From Chromatiales bacterium (lineage in GTDB: Bacteria; Pseudomonadota; Gammaproteobacteria; Chromatiales; Chromatiaceae), in NCBI GenBank assembly GCA_028284585.1, contig JANQRK010000022.1, forward strand, positions 1 to 64,000: a stretch of 64,000 bases of DNA, given 5' to 3'. Positions 9,908 to 20,482 of the stretch are shown one piece after another; position 1 is the first letter of the stretch, and every line of letters begins with the position of its first letter. The notes beneath the pieces were generated by a model that saw nothing but the letters and a program-made list of their open reading frames with translations, had not been told where the DNA came from and searched no databases. The translations under genes and the position numbers were made by a program.

Positions 9908-11230
9908 TCAGGCGGCCTTGAGTGCCTGGATCATACTGTCCAGCTTGATCTCCGTCTCATCCCACTCGGCCGCCGAGACCGAATCGGCCACCAACCCCGC
10001 CCCAGCATAGAGATCAATGCGGTCCCGCTGCAGATGGGCACAACGCAGCACGACATTGAGCGCCGCCCCGCCGGCCACATCGACCCAGCCACTCAGGCCG
10101 GTGAACCAGGCGCGGTCCATGGGCTCGTATTTCTGTAACCAGGTCCGCGCCTGTTGCCTGGGCGACCCACAGACCGCGGGACTCGGATGCAGGGCCTGCG
10201 CGATCTCCAGCGCTGGCGTGTCCTCTTTTAAAGTTGCCCGGATCGGCGTGTAGAGGTGTTGCAAGGTATGCAGCCTCAGCAGGCTGGGCTGGCGTGGGAT
10301 CGCCAGGCTGGCACTCAAGGGTTCGAGTACACTGCGTAACAAATCGACTACCAGTTGGTGCTCGTGGCGATTCTTCGCGTCGCGCAATAACCAGTCGCCC
10401 AGCTCTTGGTCGACCGACTGGTAGGGGTCGCGCCGCACGGTGCCCGCGACCGCCTCGCAGAACAGTTCCAATGCATGCCGATTCAACAAGACTTCGGGGG
10501 AGGCTCCCACCCAACAGCCCTCGTGAACATCGGCGGCAAAGATCGTGCAGTGGGCATGCTGACAGGCCAGTGTCCTGATCAGATGAGCGGCATCGACCGG
10601 ACGTTGACTGGTCAGGCTGACGCTGCGCGCCAGGACCACTTTCTGCAGCGCGCTATCGGCGAGGCTCTCTACCGCGCGTTCTGCGAGTGCGATCCATACC
10701 GAGGCATCCGGCACCTGGCGTTCGAGTGATAACAGCAGCGGACCAGGCGGCGGCTCGTAGGGGCGATCGATAGCGACCAGCAGGCGCTCCAGGGTGTCTA
10801 TCCAGGCATCCGGTTGCGCCGGGTCGGGTGTGACCGTGAGGTAGGTCGTCTGATTGCCGCTGCCCAGTTGGATCGACGGCAGCGTGATGCGACCACCGTG
10901 GCTGTCCGAGGCTAGGCTGAGTCGCGGCGGCACGCCACAGGCATCTGGGTCTATGTGGCAGAATCGCGAACTGAGGTCTTTCAGCGCCTCGGAAAGCCCC
11001 CCAAGGTGACCCTCGCCAGGTTGCTCGAAGCGCCACGCTCTGCCCAGGCCCAGCCATTGCTCGCCGCGATCCGGGCGCATCCAAAAATAGCGCTCATCCG
11101 GCACTTGCGGCAGACTGTGCAGCGTCGCACCGGGTAGCGGCAGCGTGACGCTGACCAGCGCATGGCCGTCGCGTTTGGCCTGCCGCAACGCCTGCTGTAT
11201 GGGCTTTTCTAGATTTCGGCTATCGATCAT
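9908..11230 (-). CDS. menF: Isochorismate synthase
   Basis: Chorismate-binding domain: KVVLARSVSL, GASPEVLLNR, AGTVRRD, HPSPAVCGSPRQQA, YAGAGLVADS. Confidence 0.95.
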   Translation of the reverse strand: MIDSRNLEKPIQQALRQAKRDGHALVSVTLPLPGATLHSLPQVPDERYFWMRPDRGEQWLGLGRAWRFEQPGEGHLGGLSEALKDLSSRFCHIDPDACGVPPRLSLASDSHGGRITLPSIQLGSGNQTTYLTVTPDPAQPDAWIDTLERLLVAIDRPYEPPPGPLLLSLERQVPDASVWIALAERAVESLADSALQKVVLARSVSLTSQRPVDAAHLIRTLACQHAHCTIFAADVHEGCWVGASPEVLLNRHALELFCEAVAGTVRRDPYQSVDQELGDWLLRDAKNRHEHQLVVDLLRSVLEPLSASLAIPRQPSLLRLHTLQHLYTPIRATLKEDTPALEIAQALHPSPAVCGSPRQQARTWLQKYEPMDRAWFTGLSGWVDVAGGAALNVVLRCAHLQRDRIDLYAGAGLVADSVSAAEWDETEIKLDSMIQALKAA

Positions 11231-11329
11231 GCGTGTTCAGGGTAGCGGCCTCTTGCCGGGGCCGGGGACACTGGCCTTATATATCAAGATAAGCGGGGTC
11301 GCGTTCTGATCCGGATCATAGGCGCATTA

Positions 11330-12403
11330 ATGCGCCCTTACCGTCTGAAGTTTAAACGGCCATGGGTCACGGCCCGAGGCACCCTTGCATACCGCGAGGG
11401 CCTGCTACTCGCCTTGCGCGGCGCGTCGGGCACGCTCGGCTGGGGTGACTGTGCGCCGCTACCGACGGCCGGAACCGAGACGCTAGCTGAGGCGGCCGGC
11501 ACACTGCAACGCCTGGTGTCTGGCCTTCCCGAACCGGCAATCGACCAAGACCTGGACAGGCTACCACCAGCGACGCGTTGCGCAATCGAAACCGCACTGC
11601 TCGACCTGCGCGCACGCGACTTGGGTTGCCCCTTGGCGGATCTGTTGGGGGGCAAACAGAGGTCGATCATTCGAGTCAACGCCGCCTGTGGTGAACTGGG
11701 CAAGGAAACCGCCGCCTGCGTCAACAGCGCCAGCAGCTCGGGGTTCGACGTCATCAAGCTCAAAGTCGGTCTCGCTGAACCCGAGACAGAGGCCGCCACA
11801 CTGCGGCGACTGGCTCGCCAAACGGGCCCGAGTGTGCGATTCAGGCTGGATGCCAACGGCGCCTGGACACCGCGCCAGGCCAGACGCTTTGTCGATGCGC
11901 TGGGCACCAACATGCCGATCGAGTCACTCGAAGAACCCCTGGCGCGACCGGACCATGCACAGCTGGCCGCGCTGCAACGCCGCTGCCTTTTTCCTCTGGC
12001 GCTGGACGAGTCGCTGGCGGGACGCCACCCCGAGTATCCGGGCAGACTGCCGCCGGTGCGGCGCATGGTCCTGAAACCCACGGTGCTGGGCGGTCCGCGC
12101 CATGCAATGGTCTGGGCCAGATGCGCCCAGCGTGCGGGGATGCAGGTCGTGGTAACCAGCACCCTGGAGTCCGCGGTCGGCTTGGCCATGGCGGCACAGG
12201 TCGCGGCAGCGCTCGCAACCGAGGGTGTGCATGGCCTGGCGACCGGTACTTGTTTCGCATCCGACACGGCCGATTTTCCGGCCGCGACCTCGGGTATCCT
12301 CAGCCTACCCGAGACACCGGGGCTCGGCGTCGAACCGGTGCAATCGGACAGCGACACGGACCCTGGTCACAGTACATCCGCCGGAGAAGCTGGTCGTGTT
12401 TGA
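11330..12403 (+). CDS. menC: o-Succinylbenzoate synthase (enolase superfamily)
   Basis: KLKVG, RLDANGAW, ESLEEP, ALDESL and KPTVLGG motifs; located between menF and menE. Confidence 0.93.
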   Translation: MRPYRLKFKRPWVTARGTLAYREGLLLALRGASGTLGWGDCAPLPTAGTETLAEAAGTLQRLVSGLPEPAIDQDLDRLPPATRCAIETALLDLRARDLGCPLADLLGGKQRSIIRVNAACGELGKETAACVNSASSSGFDVIKLKVGLAEPETEAATLRRLARQTGPSVRFRLDANGAWTPRQARRFVDALGTNMPIESLEEPLARPDHAQLAALQRRCLFPLALDESLAGRHPEYPGRLPPVRRMVLKPTVLGGPRHAMVWARCAQRAGMQVVVTSTLESAVGLAMAAQVAAALATEGVHGLATGTCFASDTADFPAATSGILSLPETPGLGVEPVQSDSDTDPGHSTSAGEAGRV

Positions 12404-12788
12404 AACGCAATTGGATATCGGTATGGCACAGGTCGACGCCGCCGGTGTGATCTTCGCGCCCCGTCTGCTGGAGCTGGCACATTCCGTCTATGAGGCCTTT
12501 CTTGCACAGCACGGTTGGTCGGTGGGGCGGATACTCGACGAAGGCTGGGCCTTGCCAGTTGTGCACATGGCAGCCGATTTCAAACAACCGCTGCGCCTCG
12601 GTGATCGCGTGAGCGTCACACTCAACGTCGAACGCCTGAGTGAGAGCAGCTTCACCCTCGGTTATCGCTTTTCGAAAGGAGGTGCGGTTGCCGCAGCAGC
12701 GACCAGCGTGCATGTCGCAACCGACGGCAGCACCAAGCAGGCACTGCCCGCCGATTTGGTTGCGCTACTCACTGCCATCGTCGACTAG
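12396..12788 (+). CDS. Hotdog-fold thioesterase, probable 1,4-dihydroxy-2-naphthoyl-CoA hydrolase
   Basis: GTG start overlapping menC end; QVDAAGVIFAPRLLELAHSVYEAFL resembles the 4HBT D-x-x-G-V/I-x-(F/Y) active-site region. Confidence 0.8.
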   Translation: MFETQLDIGMAQVDAAGVIFAPRLLELAHSVYEAFLAQHGWSVGRILDEGWALPVVHMAADFKQPLRLGDRVSVTLNVERLSESSFTLGYRFSKGGAVAAAATSVHVATDGSTKQALPADLVALLTAIVD

Positions 12789-14129
12789 CTCAGGGTCCTG
12801 GACGAGCTCGCGCAGACGCCGACGGTCGACCTTGCCAGTCGCACCTAGCGGCAATGCGTCACGGCGCACCACCCGCCGCGGCCGCAGAGCACTCGGCAAC
12901 TGCTCGCGGCACCATGCGAGCAACTCCTCGCCAGCGACGCCACCGACCACGATCGCGGTAACGATCTCGCCGTATACCGAGTCTGGCTGGCCGATAACCG
13001 CGACCTCTCGCACCGCCGGGTGTCCGCAAACGATGCGCTCAACGCTCGCCGGGTGGATATTGATCCCGCCGCTGATGATCATGTCATCAAACCGACCGAG
13101 TACGTGCAGGTGCCCGGCCTCGTCGATGCAACCGAGGTCGTTGGATACGAACCAACCATCGGCCGCAAGGCCCAATCCCGGCGCGAAGTCAGGATTCAGA
13201 TAACCGCACATCAACATGTCGCCGCGCAGCTTGATCCGGCCGTGGGCGTCGCCGGACGGCTCGATCGCAAGCTGCATGCCGGGTATCGGGCTGCCAACAT
13301 CCCCCGGCGTCCAGTCGTCGCCGGGATCGCACAAAGTAGCCGCCTGCGAACCCGCCTCACTTAGCCCGTAACTGACGCACAACGGCCAACCCTGCGCGGC
13401 GGCCTCGCACGCCAACGCCGGGGACAGCGCCCCGCCACCGATCAACACCTTGCGCAACTGGGCCGGTGGGCGCTGTCCGGCCGCTTGCTCGAGCAGGCGT
13501 GCCAGCATCGCAGGTACTAGCGACAGATGGCTCACCGGGTGACGGTGCAATCCGTCCCACACCCGGTCGGCCTCGAACTTCGGCAACACCAGGACCCGGG
13601 CCTTTCGGTAAAGGGCACGCTCGAGGATGGCGATGCCACCGATGTGCCAGGGCGCCAGACAGACCAACCAGAGATCATCGGCTGCAAACGCCAGGCGTTG
13701 GCAAGCGGCACGACTCGCCGCACGGAGACCATGCGCACCGTGCATCACACCGCGCGGCCGTCCCGCGCTGCCGCTGGTCTGTATGATCAGCCCGCCGCGC
13801 AGCGCGGTTGATATCGGGCGCCCCGGCACCGGGTCCCGCGCAAGCGCAAGCCCGGCGTGCTCCCCATCCAACAGCACCGCCCCACCGGCCTGCCCCAACA
13901 GCTCGTCCACGTCGGCCGCACTGAGCTGTGGTGCGAGTGGCATCAAGGGTTGTCCGGCGGCCCGTGCCAGTCCCCACAGCCACACCCAGCACGCCGGATC
14001 GCTGCTCTGCACGGCCAACACGCGAGATGCCGACACGCCCAGGCCGCGTAAGGCCGGTACCAGCCGCTGCGCCGCTTCGACCAATTCACGGACGGCCAAG
14101 GCTTGTGTAGCGAGGCGGAAAGGCGTCAT
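12765..14129 (-). CDS. menE: o-Succinylbenzoate-CoA ligase
   Basis: AMP-binding enzyme: IIQTSGSAGRPRGVMH, SYGLSEAGSQ, RFDDMIISGGINIHP, TGKVDRRRL. Confidence 0.92.
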   Translation of the reverse strand: MTPFRLATQALAVRELVEAAQRLVPALRGLGVSASRVLAVQSSDPACWVWLWGLARAAGQPLMPLAPQLSAADVDELLGQAGGAVLLDGEHAGLALARDPVPGRPISTALRGGLIIQTSGSAGRPRGVMHGAHGLRAASRAACQRLAFAADDLWLVCLAPWHIGGIAILERALYRKARVLVLPKFEADRVWDGLHRHPVSHLSLVPAMLARLLEQAAGQRPPAQLRKVLIGGGALSPALACEAAAQGWPLCVSYGLSEAGSQAATLCDPGDDWTPGDVGSPIPGMQLAIEPSGDAHGRIKLRGDMLMCGYLNPDFAPGLGLAADGWFVSNDLGCIDEAGHLHVLGRFDDMIISGGINIHPASVERIVCGHPAVREVAVIGQPDSVYGEIVTAIVVGGVAGEELLAWCREQLPSALRPRRVVRRDALPLGATGKVDRRRLRELVQDPELVDDGSE

Positions 14130-14311
14130 CGCAGGTCGGGACCTATGGTCGATGTCATCGACCTCGTGCGATTATTGTGCCTGGATCGCACGGCCGGCAC
14201 TGGCCATGTGAAAGCCGTCCACCCTATTGGGTATAACATCCCCACCCCGTTGCGCACCCGTGCCCCCACCGAGGGATGCCGCAACCGGACCGAGCATGCC
14301 GAGGAGAAATA

Positions 14312-15133
14312 ATGCACTGGCAGGATCTCACCCAGATTTCCTTCGACGATATCAGATGCGAATACGCCGAGGGCATCGCCAAGATCACGATCAATCGCCC
14401 GCAGGTCAGAAATGCCTTCCGGCCGGAGACGGTGCAAGAGCTGATCACGGCCTTCCATCATGCGCACCACCACCCGGACATCGGCGTGATCATCCTCACC
14501 GGCGAAGGCGACAAGGCGTTCTGCGCGGGTGGCGATCAAAAGATCCGTGGCGACGAGGGCGGCTACCGCGACCGCCAGGGGGTACAGCACCTCAATGTGC
14601 TGGACCTGCAGATGCAGATCCGACGCCTGCCCAAACCTGTGGTCGCGATGGTCGCCGGCTATGCAATCGGCGGCGGCCATGTGCTACACCTGGTGTGCGA
14701 CTTGACGATCGCGGCCGAGAACGCCCGTTTCGGCCAGACCGGACCTCGGGTCGGCAGCTTCGATGCAGGACTCGGAGCTGGGCTGATGGCGCGCACCGTC
14801 GGACTCAAGCGCGCCAAGGAGATCTGGTTTCTGTGTCGTCAGTACGACGCCCAAGAGGCGCTGGCCATGGGACTGGTCAACGCGGTCGTGCCACTCGACC
14901 GACTCGAACACGAGACCCTGAGCTGGTGCCGGCAGATGCTCACCCACTCGCCGACCGCGCTGCGCTTGATCAAGGCCGGCTTCAACGCCGATACCGATGG
15001 CCTGGCTGGGATTCAAGAATTGGCCGGCAACGCCACCGGCCTGTTCTACATGACACCGGAGGCCAACGAAGGCAAGCAGGCATTTCTCGAGAAACGGGCG
15101 CCGAATTTCACCAAGTTCCCGCGGCGTCCCTAA
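14312..15133 (+). CDS. menB: 1,4-Dihydroxy-2-naphthoyl-CoA synthase
   Basis: Crotonase family; [40 protein letters not shown]; gaggag RBS before ATG. Confidence 0.95.
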   Translation: MHWQDLTQISFDDIRCEYAEGIAKITINRPQVRNAFRPETVQELITAFHHAHHHPDIGVIILTGEGDKAFCAGGDQKIRGDEGGYRDRQGVQHLNVLDLQMQIRRLPKPVVAMVAGYAIGGGHVLHLVCDLTIAAENARFGQTGPRVGSFDAGLGAGLMARTVGLKRAKEIWFLCRQYDAQEALAMGLVNAVVPLDRLEHETLSWCRQMLTHSPTALRLIKAGFNADTDGLAGIQELAGNATGLFYMTPEANEGKQAFLEKRAPNFTKFPRRP

Positions 15134-15347
15134 AGACTGGCACGGCTGGGCCGTGCTCCCCGATCCGCCCATGCGGCAAAAATCGCAAACCGCGGTCACC
15201 GATCTGCACGAAGGCGTGCCGGAACACTAGCCCGCTACGCAATGCCCGACGACGTAGCCGGCATCGGAGATCGGACGCAGCACATTGGCGCCGCCCAATG
15301 GAGTTCGATGTGCAAGGTCGCCTCATGCTCAAACAGGTGCCGAGCAT

Positions 15348-15386
15348 AAAAAAACCCCCAAGAGCCCGCTATCTCTGGGCTCTTGG
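15348..15386 (-). terminator. Rho-independent terminator downstream of porin gene
   Basis: ccaagagccc-gctatctct-gggctcttgg hairpin with A7 on + strand (T7 on - strand). Confidence 0.85.
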
Positions 15387-15406
15387 AGGCGATAGTGAGC
15401 GCTGCC

Positions 15407-16717
15407 TTAATACTTCACATTCACTTCGACAGTCCACATTTCCTTATCAAACGCACCCTGGGTCCCGCTCGGGCCGACACCGCCATCCGAGTCGTAGTTA
15501 CCATACTTAGCCAGTATGTTGGCGTGCTTGCTGAACTGGTATTTGGCAACCAAGTCCAGCTCGTCACCACCGTCGAACCCAGCAGCATCGTCTTCTGGAT
15601 CGTACCAGTGGTAGATGACCTTGAACGACAGACCGTTACCTAAGTTGTAGCCACCATATATGTAGTAGTCCTCCAATCCTTGCTGGAAGCCGGTGATCGG
15701 TAACAAGGCGTCAGCAAAACCGTGGAATTTGTGGAGGGTAGCGAGTGGTGTGCGGAAATCCGGTTCGAGGATCTCTAGACCAGCCCCAAAGGTCGCACCG
15801 GCGATACCTGCGGAGAGATCGGCCGCATAGTAATCAGCATCGAAATCCGCGCCGCTCGGCGAACCGCTGTTGTCTTCTTGGTTAGCATAAGACAACGCAT
15901 AACTAATTTTTGCTGCACCGGCACCTATGGCGCCGGTGGCGCGCACGCCATAGGTATCATTGGATATAGCGGCATTTGCACCGCCGTCCTCATCGCCCTC
16001 GATTTGGTAGCCAAAGCCCGTGAGCTTTAACCAATCGTCAAAAGAGAACGAACCATTGAGGCCGTAGCTATCGTGCTTGAGGTAGTCACCGGTAACGGAG
16101 TTTTGGGCATCGATGTAAAACCCTCTCACATCCAAGCCGTCAATCGCAGTGAAACCGGCGGTAACCGCATCGAAAGTCTGAATGTTCTGTCGCCAGCCAA
16201 CATGGCCGATGAAACGATGATCGTCGAGAGTGTAAAGTTGACGGCCGACTTTCACGTTGCCGAAGGCATCGTTGGCGTACTGAATCCAGAGCTGGTTAAG
16301 ATCTGTGCCATCTCCCAAGTCGTCGAGAGGATGAATGTCGTTTCCGTCGTTGAAAACGGCATTTAAAGTTTCACCCTCGACCATGGCGGAAAAGCCGTTG
16401 AAAGTCGGCGTGGTATATCCGTAACGCACGCGTATGGATGAACCATCCCGATCGACGTCCGGCGAACTATCGAGATCGAAGCTCTCGTAGCGCAACCGCG
16501 CGTCGAGGTTAAATTTCCCCACTCCCGCGCCGTTCAACGCCCCGAGAGACGCATCCAAAGCATTGGCGACAGGGTCAGCCAATGCCATCTGTGCTCCGCC
16601 AGCCATGGCGAAAGCGGTCAAGAAGGCGGTGGCCATGGCCGCCTTAGTCTTTGTGGTGCGTTTTAGGCCGAGTTGTATTTCTGTCGTACCAGTCGAGGCG
16701 ATTTTCGTCTTCTTCAT
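15407..16717 (-). CDS. Outer-membrane beta-barrel porin
   Basis: Long signal sequence, LRYESFDLDSSPDVDRDGSSIRVRYGYTTPTFNGFSAMVEGE, alternating beta-strand pattern, terminal aromatic/hydrophobic strand WTVEVNVKY. Confidence 0.8.
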   Translation of the reverse strand: MKKTKIASTGTTEIQLGLKRTTKTKAAMATAFLTAFAMAGGAQMALADPVANALDASLGALNGAGVGKFNLDARLRYESFDLDSSPDVDRDGSSIRVRYGYTTPTFNGFSAMVEGETLNAVFNDGNDIHPLDDLGDGTDLNQLWIQYANDAFGNVKVGRQLYTLDDHRFIGHVGWRQNIQTFDAVTAGFTAIDGLDVRGFYIDAQNSVTGDYLKHDSYGLNGSFSFDDWLKLTGFGYQIEGDEDGGANAAISNDTYGVRATGAIGAGAAKISYALSYANQEDNSGSPSGADFDADYYAADLSAGIAGATFGAGLEILEPDFRTPLATLHKFHGFADALLPITGFQQGLEDYYIYGGYNLGNGLSFKVIYHWYDPEDDAAGFDGGDELDLVAKYQFSKHANILAKYGNYDSDGGVGPSGTQGAFDKEMWTVEVNVKY

Positions 16718-17219
16718 GAAGGGCTCCCGGATTGGAGGGGGTGAGTACTTGCCAGTGAGCTAGGAATAGTCTTTATCTTATTTACCACTAGCGTTTGCTG
16801 CCCAGCGCAGTCAGCGTCTCGGACCACCCTACTATATGCGATATGAACAAAAATACTACAGTTATGCTGCATTTCAGACAGACAGCCTGCGCTGCAGCAG
16901 AGGGTTAACTGGCAGCTTCCGCCGAGCAACGCCGATCCTGAATTTGACTCGTGCGCTGCCCGCAAGCCTCTGGCAGTCAGCGAAAAAATGCCAGTTGGTG
17001 GCGTCAGAGCGACGCTCAACCAGGAAACAGAAAGTTACCCGCTGCGGGCAAATAAAGCATGATTTTTTGTGCTTTTAGCGTGTGACCGGCGCATTTACGA
17101 ACCAGATATCCAAAAACCGGCCGCTGCAATCATTGCGCCTCACCTCAATAAGTGGAAGGTTCTGCCACCCAATGTATAGGCGTATGCCAAACGACACAGA
17201 TGCCGCCACATCAGCGCCA

Positions 17220-18125
17220 CTAAGGGGTTGGGGCTGTCCCACTACCGGCTTTGACCTGTTCCCTCAGCCGCATCTCCAATCCAGACATCAGGCTCTGGGC
17301 AAGCCAGGTCTCGCGATCGGAGAGGACGGGCTGGGATAACAAGGCAATCCTGAACTCCGCACCCTGCTCGGTCGCCGGAGCGAGGGTGAGGCTACCCCCG
17401 TAGCGCCGAACCAACCCGTTGCTCACCGCCATCCCCAGCCCAGACCCCTTGCCGGCACCTTTGGTCGTGAAAAATGGTTTAAATATCTCCTCGGCGAGTT
17501 GCGGCGGCACCCCGGGGCCATTGTCACAGACGCTGATAAGGATTCCCTGCCCCTCCCAGTCACGCGACCTCAACTCGATCTGGCCACGATCCACCGTTTC
17601 CAGGGCATGTAAGGCGTTGACGAGTAGGTTGACGATCACCTGCTGCAGATCTTGGCAACCGATCGTAATGGGGGATGTGGCCTTCAGGTCGGTCCGAATC
17701 TCGACATCGATGAGTTTCGCCTGATCATCCACGAGCCGAATACTGTCCTGCACCAGCACCTGTACCTTGTCGGGCGTGAGCAGCTCGAGATCTCGCGCCG
17801 GCCCGGCAATGCACAACAGGCTGTCGATGATCTTCTGCACACGATGTATTTGCTGGACGACGATATCGACTTCGGAGCGCACTGACCAAGCGGCCGGCCC
17901 AAGCTCTCGAATGGCAAGGTTCACATGGCCCAGCATTACCGCGAGCGGGTTGTTGATCTCATGCGCAATGCTGGCAATGAGTTCGCCAACGGCCGCTAAT
18001 TTTTCGGCCTGTACCAGCTGCTGTTCACGTGCCTCGCGAAGCAGGATACGCAAGGTGGCATCATCTTTACCGACAAGTTCGTCTTCCTGACTAGGCTTCA
18101 CATCAGATCCATCGCGGTCAGGCAC
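17220..18125 (-). CDS. Sensor histidine kinase (HisKA-HATPase)
   Basis: SIAHEINNPLAVMLGH H-box, NLLVNALHAL N-box, VCDNGPGVP, GKGSGLGMAVSNGLVRRYGG. Confidence 0.92.
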   Translation of the reverse strand: MPDRDGSDVKPSQEDELVGKDDATLRILLREAREQQLVQAEKLAAVGELIASIAHEINNPLAVMLGHVNLAIRELGPAAWSVRSEVDIVVQQIHRVQKIIDSLLCIAGPARDLELLTPDKVQVLVQDSIRLVDDQAKLIDVEIRTDLKATSPITIGCQDLQQVIVNLLVNALHALETVDRGQIELRSRDWEGQGILISVCDNGPGVPPQLAEEIFKPFFTTKGAGKGSGLGMAVSNGLVRRYGGSLTLAPATEQGAEFRIALLSQPVLSDRETWLAQSLMSGLEMRLREQVKAGSGTAPTP

Positions 18126-18205
18126 TTGCTCTGGACGACCCTTTCATAGGATATCTGGTCGCGCACGCCAATGGCGTTCGGGGCAAATCACCCTCTACTC
18201 ACCAA

Positions 18206-19651
18206 CTAATCGGCGTCGCATTGCACACACCATTTCTTCAGCTTGCGCTCCACAGTCTTTCGAGAAACACCAAGTGCTCGTGCAGCGACCGATTTGTTAC
18301 CGCCAGCGGCATTCAGGGCACGCAAGATATGGGCACGCTCCACGGCCTCCAATGATAGGCCATCGGTGGCCGCTACGACCGTATCACCCTCACTGGCAAC
18401 TTCACTGGATGGGCACACGAAATGTCCAATGGGCTTGCCGAGCAATAGCGAACGCTCGATGACGTTGCGCAGCTCCCGGCAATTCCCCGGCCAATCGCAG
18501 CTCTTTAACAACTCCACATCCCAGCCGGTCAATCCCGGCTTCGGCACCGACAACTCAGCCGAAAGTACCTCGAGAAAGTGGTCCGCTAACCAAGGGATAT
18601 CACTCTTGCGCTCACGCAACGGCGGCAATTCAAGGTCCACCACGTTCAGGCGGTAGAACAGGTCTTTGCGAAAACGGCCGGCCGCGACTTCATCGGCGAG
18701 ATCACGATTGGTAGCAGCAATGACTCTGGCATTTACCGGGATCTCCTGACTGCTGCCGACCGGCCGGTAACGCCTTTCCTCTAGCACTCGTAGAAGCTTC
18801 GCCTGCATCGCAAAAGGCATCTCGCCGATCTCGTCCAAGAAAAGCGTCCCGCCATCGGCGTGTCGGAAAAGCCCATCGCGCGCCTGATGGGCGCCAGTGA
18901 AGGCACCCTTGAGATGCCCAAATAACTCGCCCTCGAACAACTCTGCAGATATGGCGCCGCAATTGATCGGGACATATTGGCCGCTGCAACCGCTCAAATC
19001 GTGCAGCGCACGCGCCAACACCTCTTTGCCGGTACCTGTCTCACCTTTCACCAAAACCGTGGATGGCATAGGCGCGATCCGCTGAACGGTATCCCAAACG
19101 GCTCGCATCTGCTCGCTGACACCCAGGGCCGTCGCGTTAGAAAACCATTCCGGCTTCCCGGTCTGCGCCCCGACAGTCTGCTCCACCGCCATGGCGTCCA
19201 ATTTGCGTGCATCTAATTTGCGCCGCTGCCGCGCGTGCTCGACCGCCTCGACCAACTCACCGATCTGAAACGGCTTGCGTAAAACATGCATCGAGGCCTC
19301 TTGGGAAGAAATCTCGACGAAGACGTCCGGGTAGCCGGTGACAAATATCACGTCAAAATCGGCTGGATACCGGTCACGAAACTCCGTCACCAATTCGCGC
19401 CCACCCACGGAGCCCGGCAGACGGACATCCACCACCAGTACCTGAAACCAGGCCGAGTCGGCGAGGACCCGCGCCTCATCAGCATTGGCAGCAGCCTCCA
19501 CGCGAGTAAACTTCGGCGCGAGGGCCCGTTCGAGAAAGGACCGCATCTCAGGCTCATCATCAATGATAAGAACGCCATCGCTCGCCTCCCCCTTGGGGCC
19601 ATGGTGGCGTGCAAAGGCGTCACGGCAAGTTTCGAGTGGTGAACGACGCAT
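18206..19651 (-). CDS. NtrC-family sigma54-dependent response regulator
   Basis: REC domain (LIIDDEPEM), AAA+ with GETGTGKEV, GAFTGA motif, GGTLFLDEIGEM, Fis-type HTH at C-terminus (SVAARALGVSRKTVERKL). Confidence 0.96.
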   Translation of the reverse strand: MRRSPLETCRDAFARHHGPKGEASDGVLIIDDEPEMRSFLERALAPKFTRVEAAANADEARVLADSAWFQVLVVDVRLPGSVGGRELVTEFRDRYPADFDVIFVTGYPDVFVEISSQEASMHVLRKPFQIGELVEAVEHARQRRKLDARKLDAMAVEQTVGAQTGKPEWFSNATALGVSEQMRAVWDTVQRIAPMPSTVLVKGETGTGKEVLARALHDLSGCSGQYVPINCGAISAELFEGELFGHLKGAFTGAHQARDGLFRHADGGTLFLDEIGEMPFAMQAKLLRVLEERRYRPVGSSQEIPVNARVIAATNRDLADEVAAGRFRKDLFYRLNVVDLELPPLRERKSDIPWLADHFLEVLSAELSVPKPGLTGWDVELLKSCDWPGNCRELRNVIERSLLLGKPIGHFVCPSSEVASEGDTVVAATDGLSLEAVERAHILRALNAAGGNKSVAARALGVSRKTVERKLKKWCVQCDAD

Positions 19652-20482
19652 GATCTCGGTCTCAGTAATCGTGGCTTCTTACGCGCATGCTCCGGAAACC
19701 CGGTAGATCACGCCTGACATGGACAGTCGACCGGTTTTGGTTGCGACTGCGCAGCGCCGACTTTAAGCAGCACCGCCTTAAAAATCTGCGGTCAGCCATT
19801 AGCCCTAGCGATGACTGCCTAGGGGCTTGGCTGAGACCGACAAGGAATCACGCGCGACCAACTTATGTCTACATCGTCCCATTGCGGCTCAGGACTGCCA
19901 ACATCGGCCTCGGCAGTGAAGGCGTTCGCCGGAAAATCCGATAGCCTACCGACTCTTACATCTTTCAAGGCGATCCGGTTTCTCCCGTCGAACTACCCAG
20001 GAGTATTGGCTTTCGCGCAGCACTGTATTAGACAAGCATCTCAAGCATGTCGTTATTTTGCATAAGCATATCTTCAGGCCTGATACCTGACAAACGGAAT
20101 CTATGGGACAATGATATCGGTGTTGCCGATACTAGGACAATCCGGTGGGTACTTTTGGACCAAGTGGGAGTCGTGCTTCTCTATAGAACCGGGCGGACCC
20201 GCTAGCTTGACAACCCCACCCGTGCGCTAGCAAAAGCCAATCGCGCGTGCCGCATAAAATTCCACAGCGGCTGACGCACTTGGAGGTTTGCATAGTCCCC
20301 CCGAATCTACCGGCGGATCCGGGGAGCAAACTGCCATGGCTCCACCCGGTGCAGATCCAAATTGCACCGCAGGACAACGGCGAGCGCGCATTGCCCGTTT
20401 GTGTAGCGTCAGCTGTGACCCCGCTAAGCGCGATACAGTGCCGCTCCCCCCAAACCAGGACGAGTTGAGGGTCACCCAGTCT

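Noticed and set aside
11338-12357. 339-aa ORF antisense to menC
   Set aside because: Low-complexity Ser/Arg/Pro composition typical of the reverse frame of a GC-rich gene; menC motifs are on the other strand.
14227-15510. 427-aa + strand ORF overlapping menB
   Set aside because: Arg/Pro-rich out-of-frame translation of menB with no family motif.
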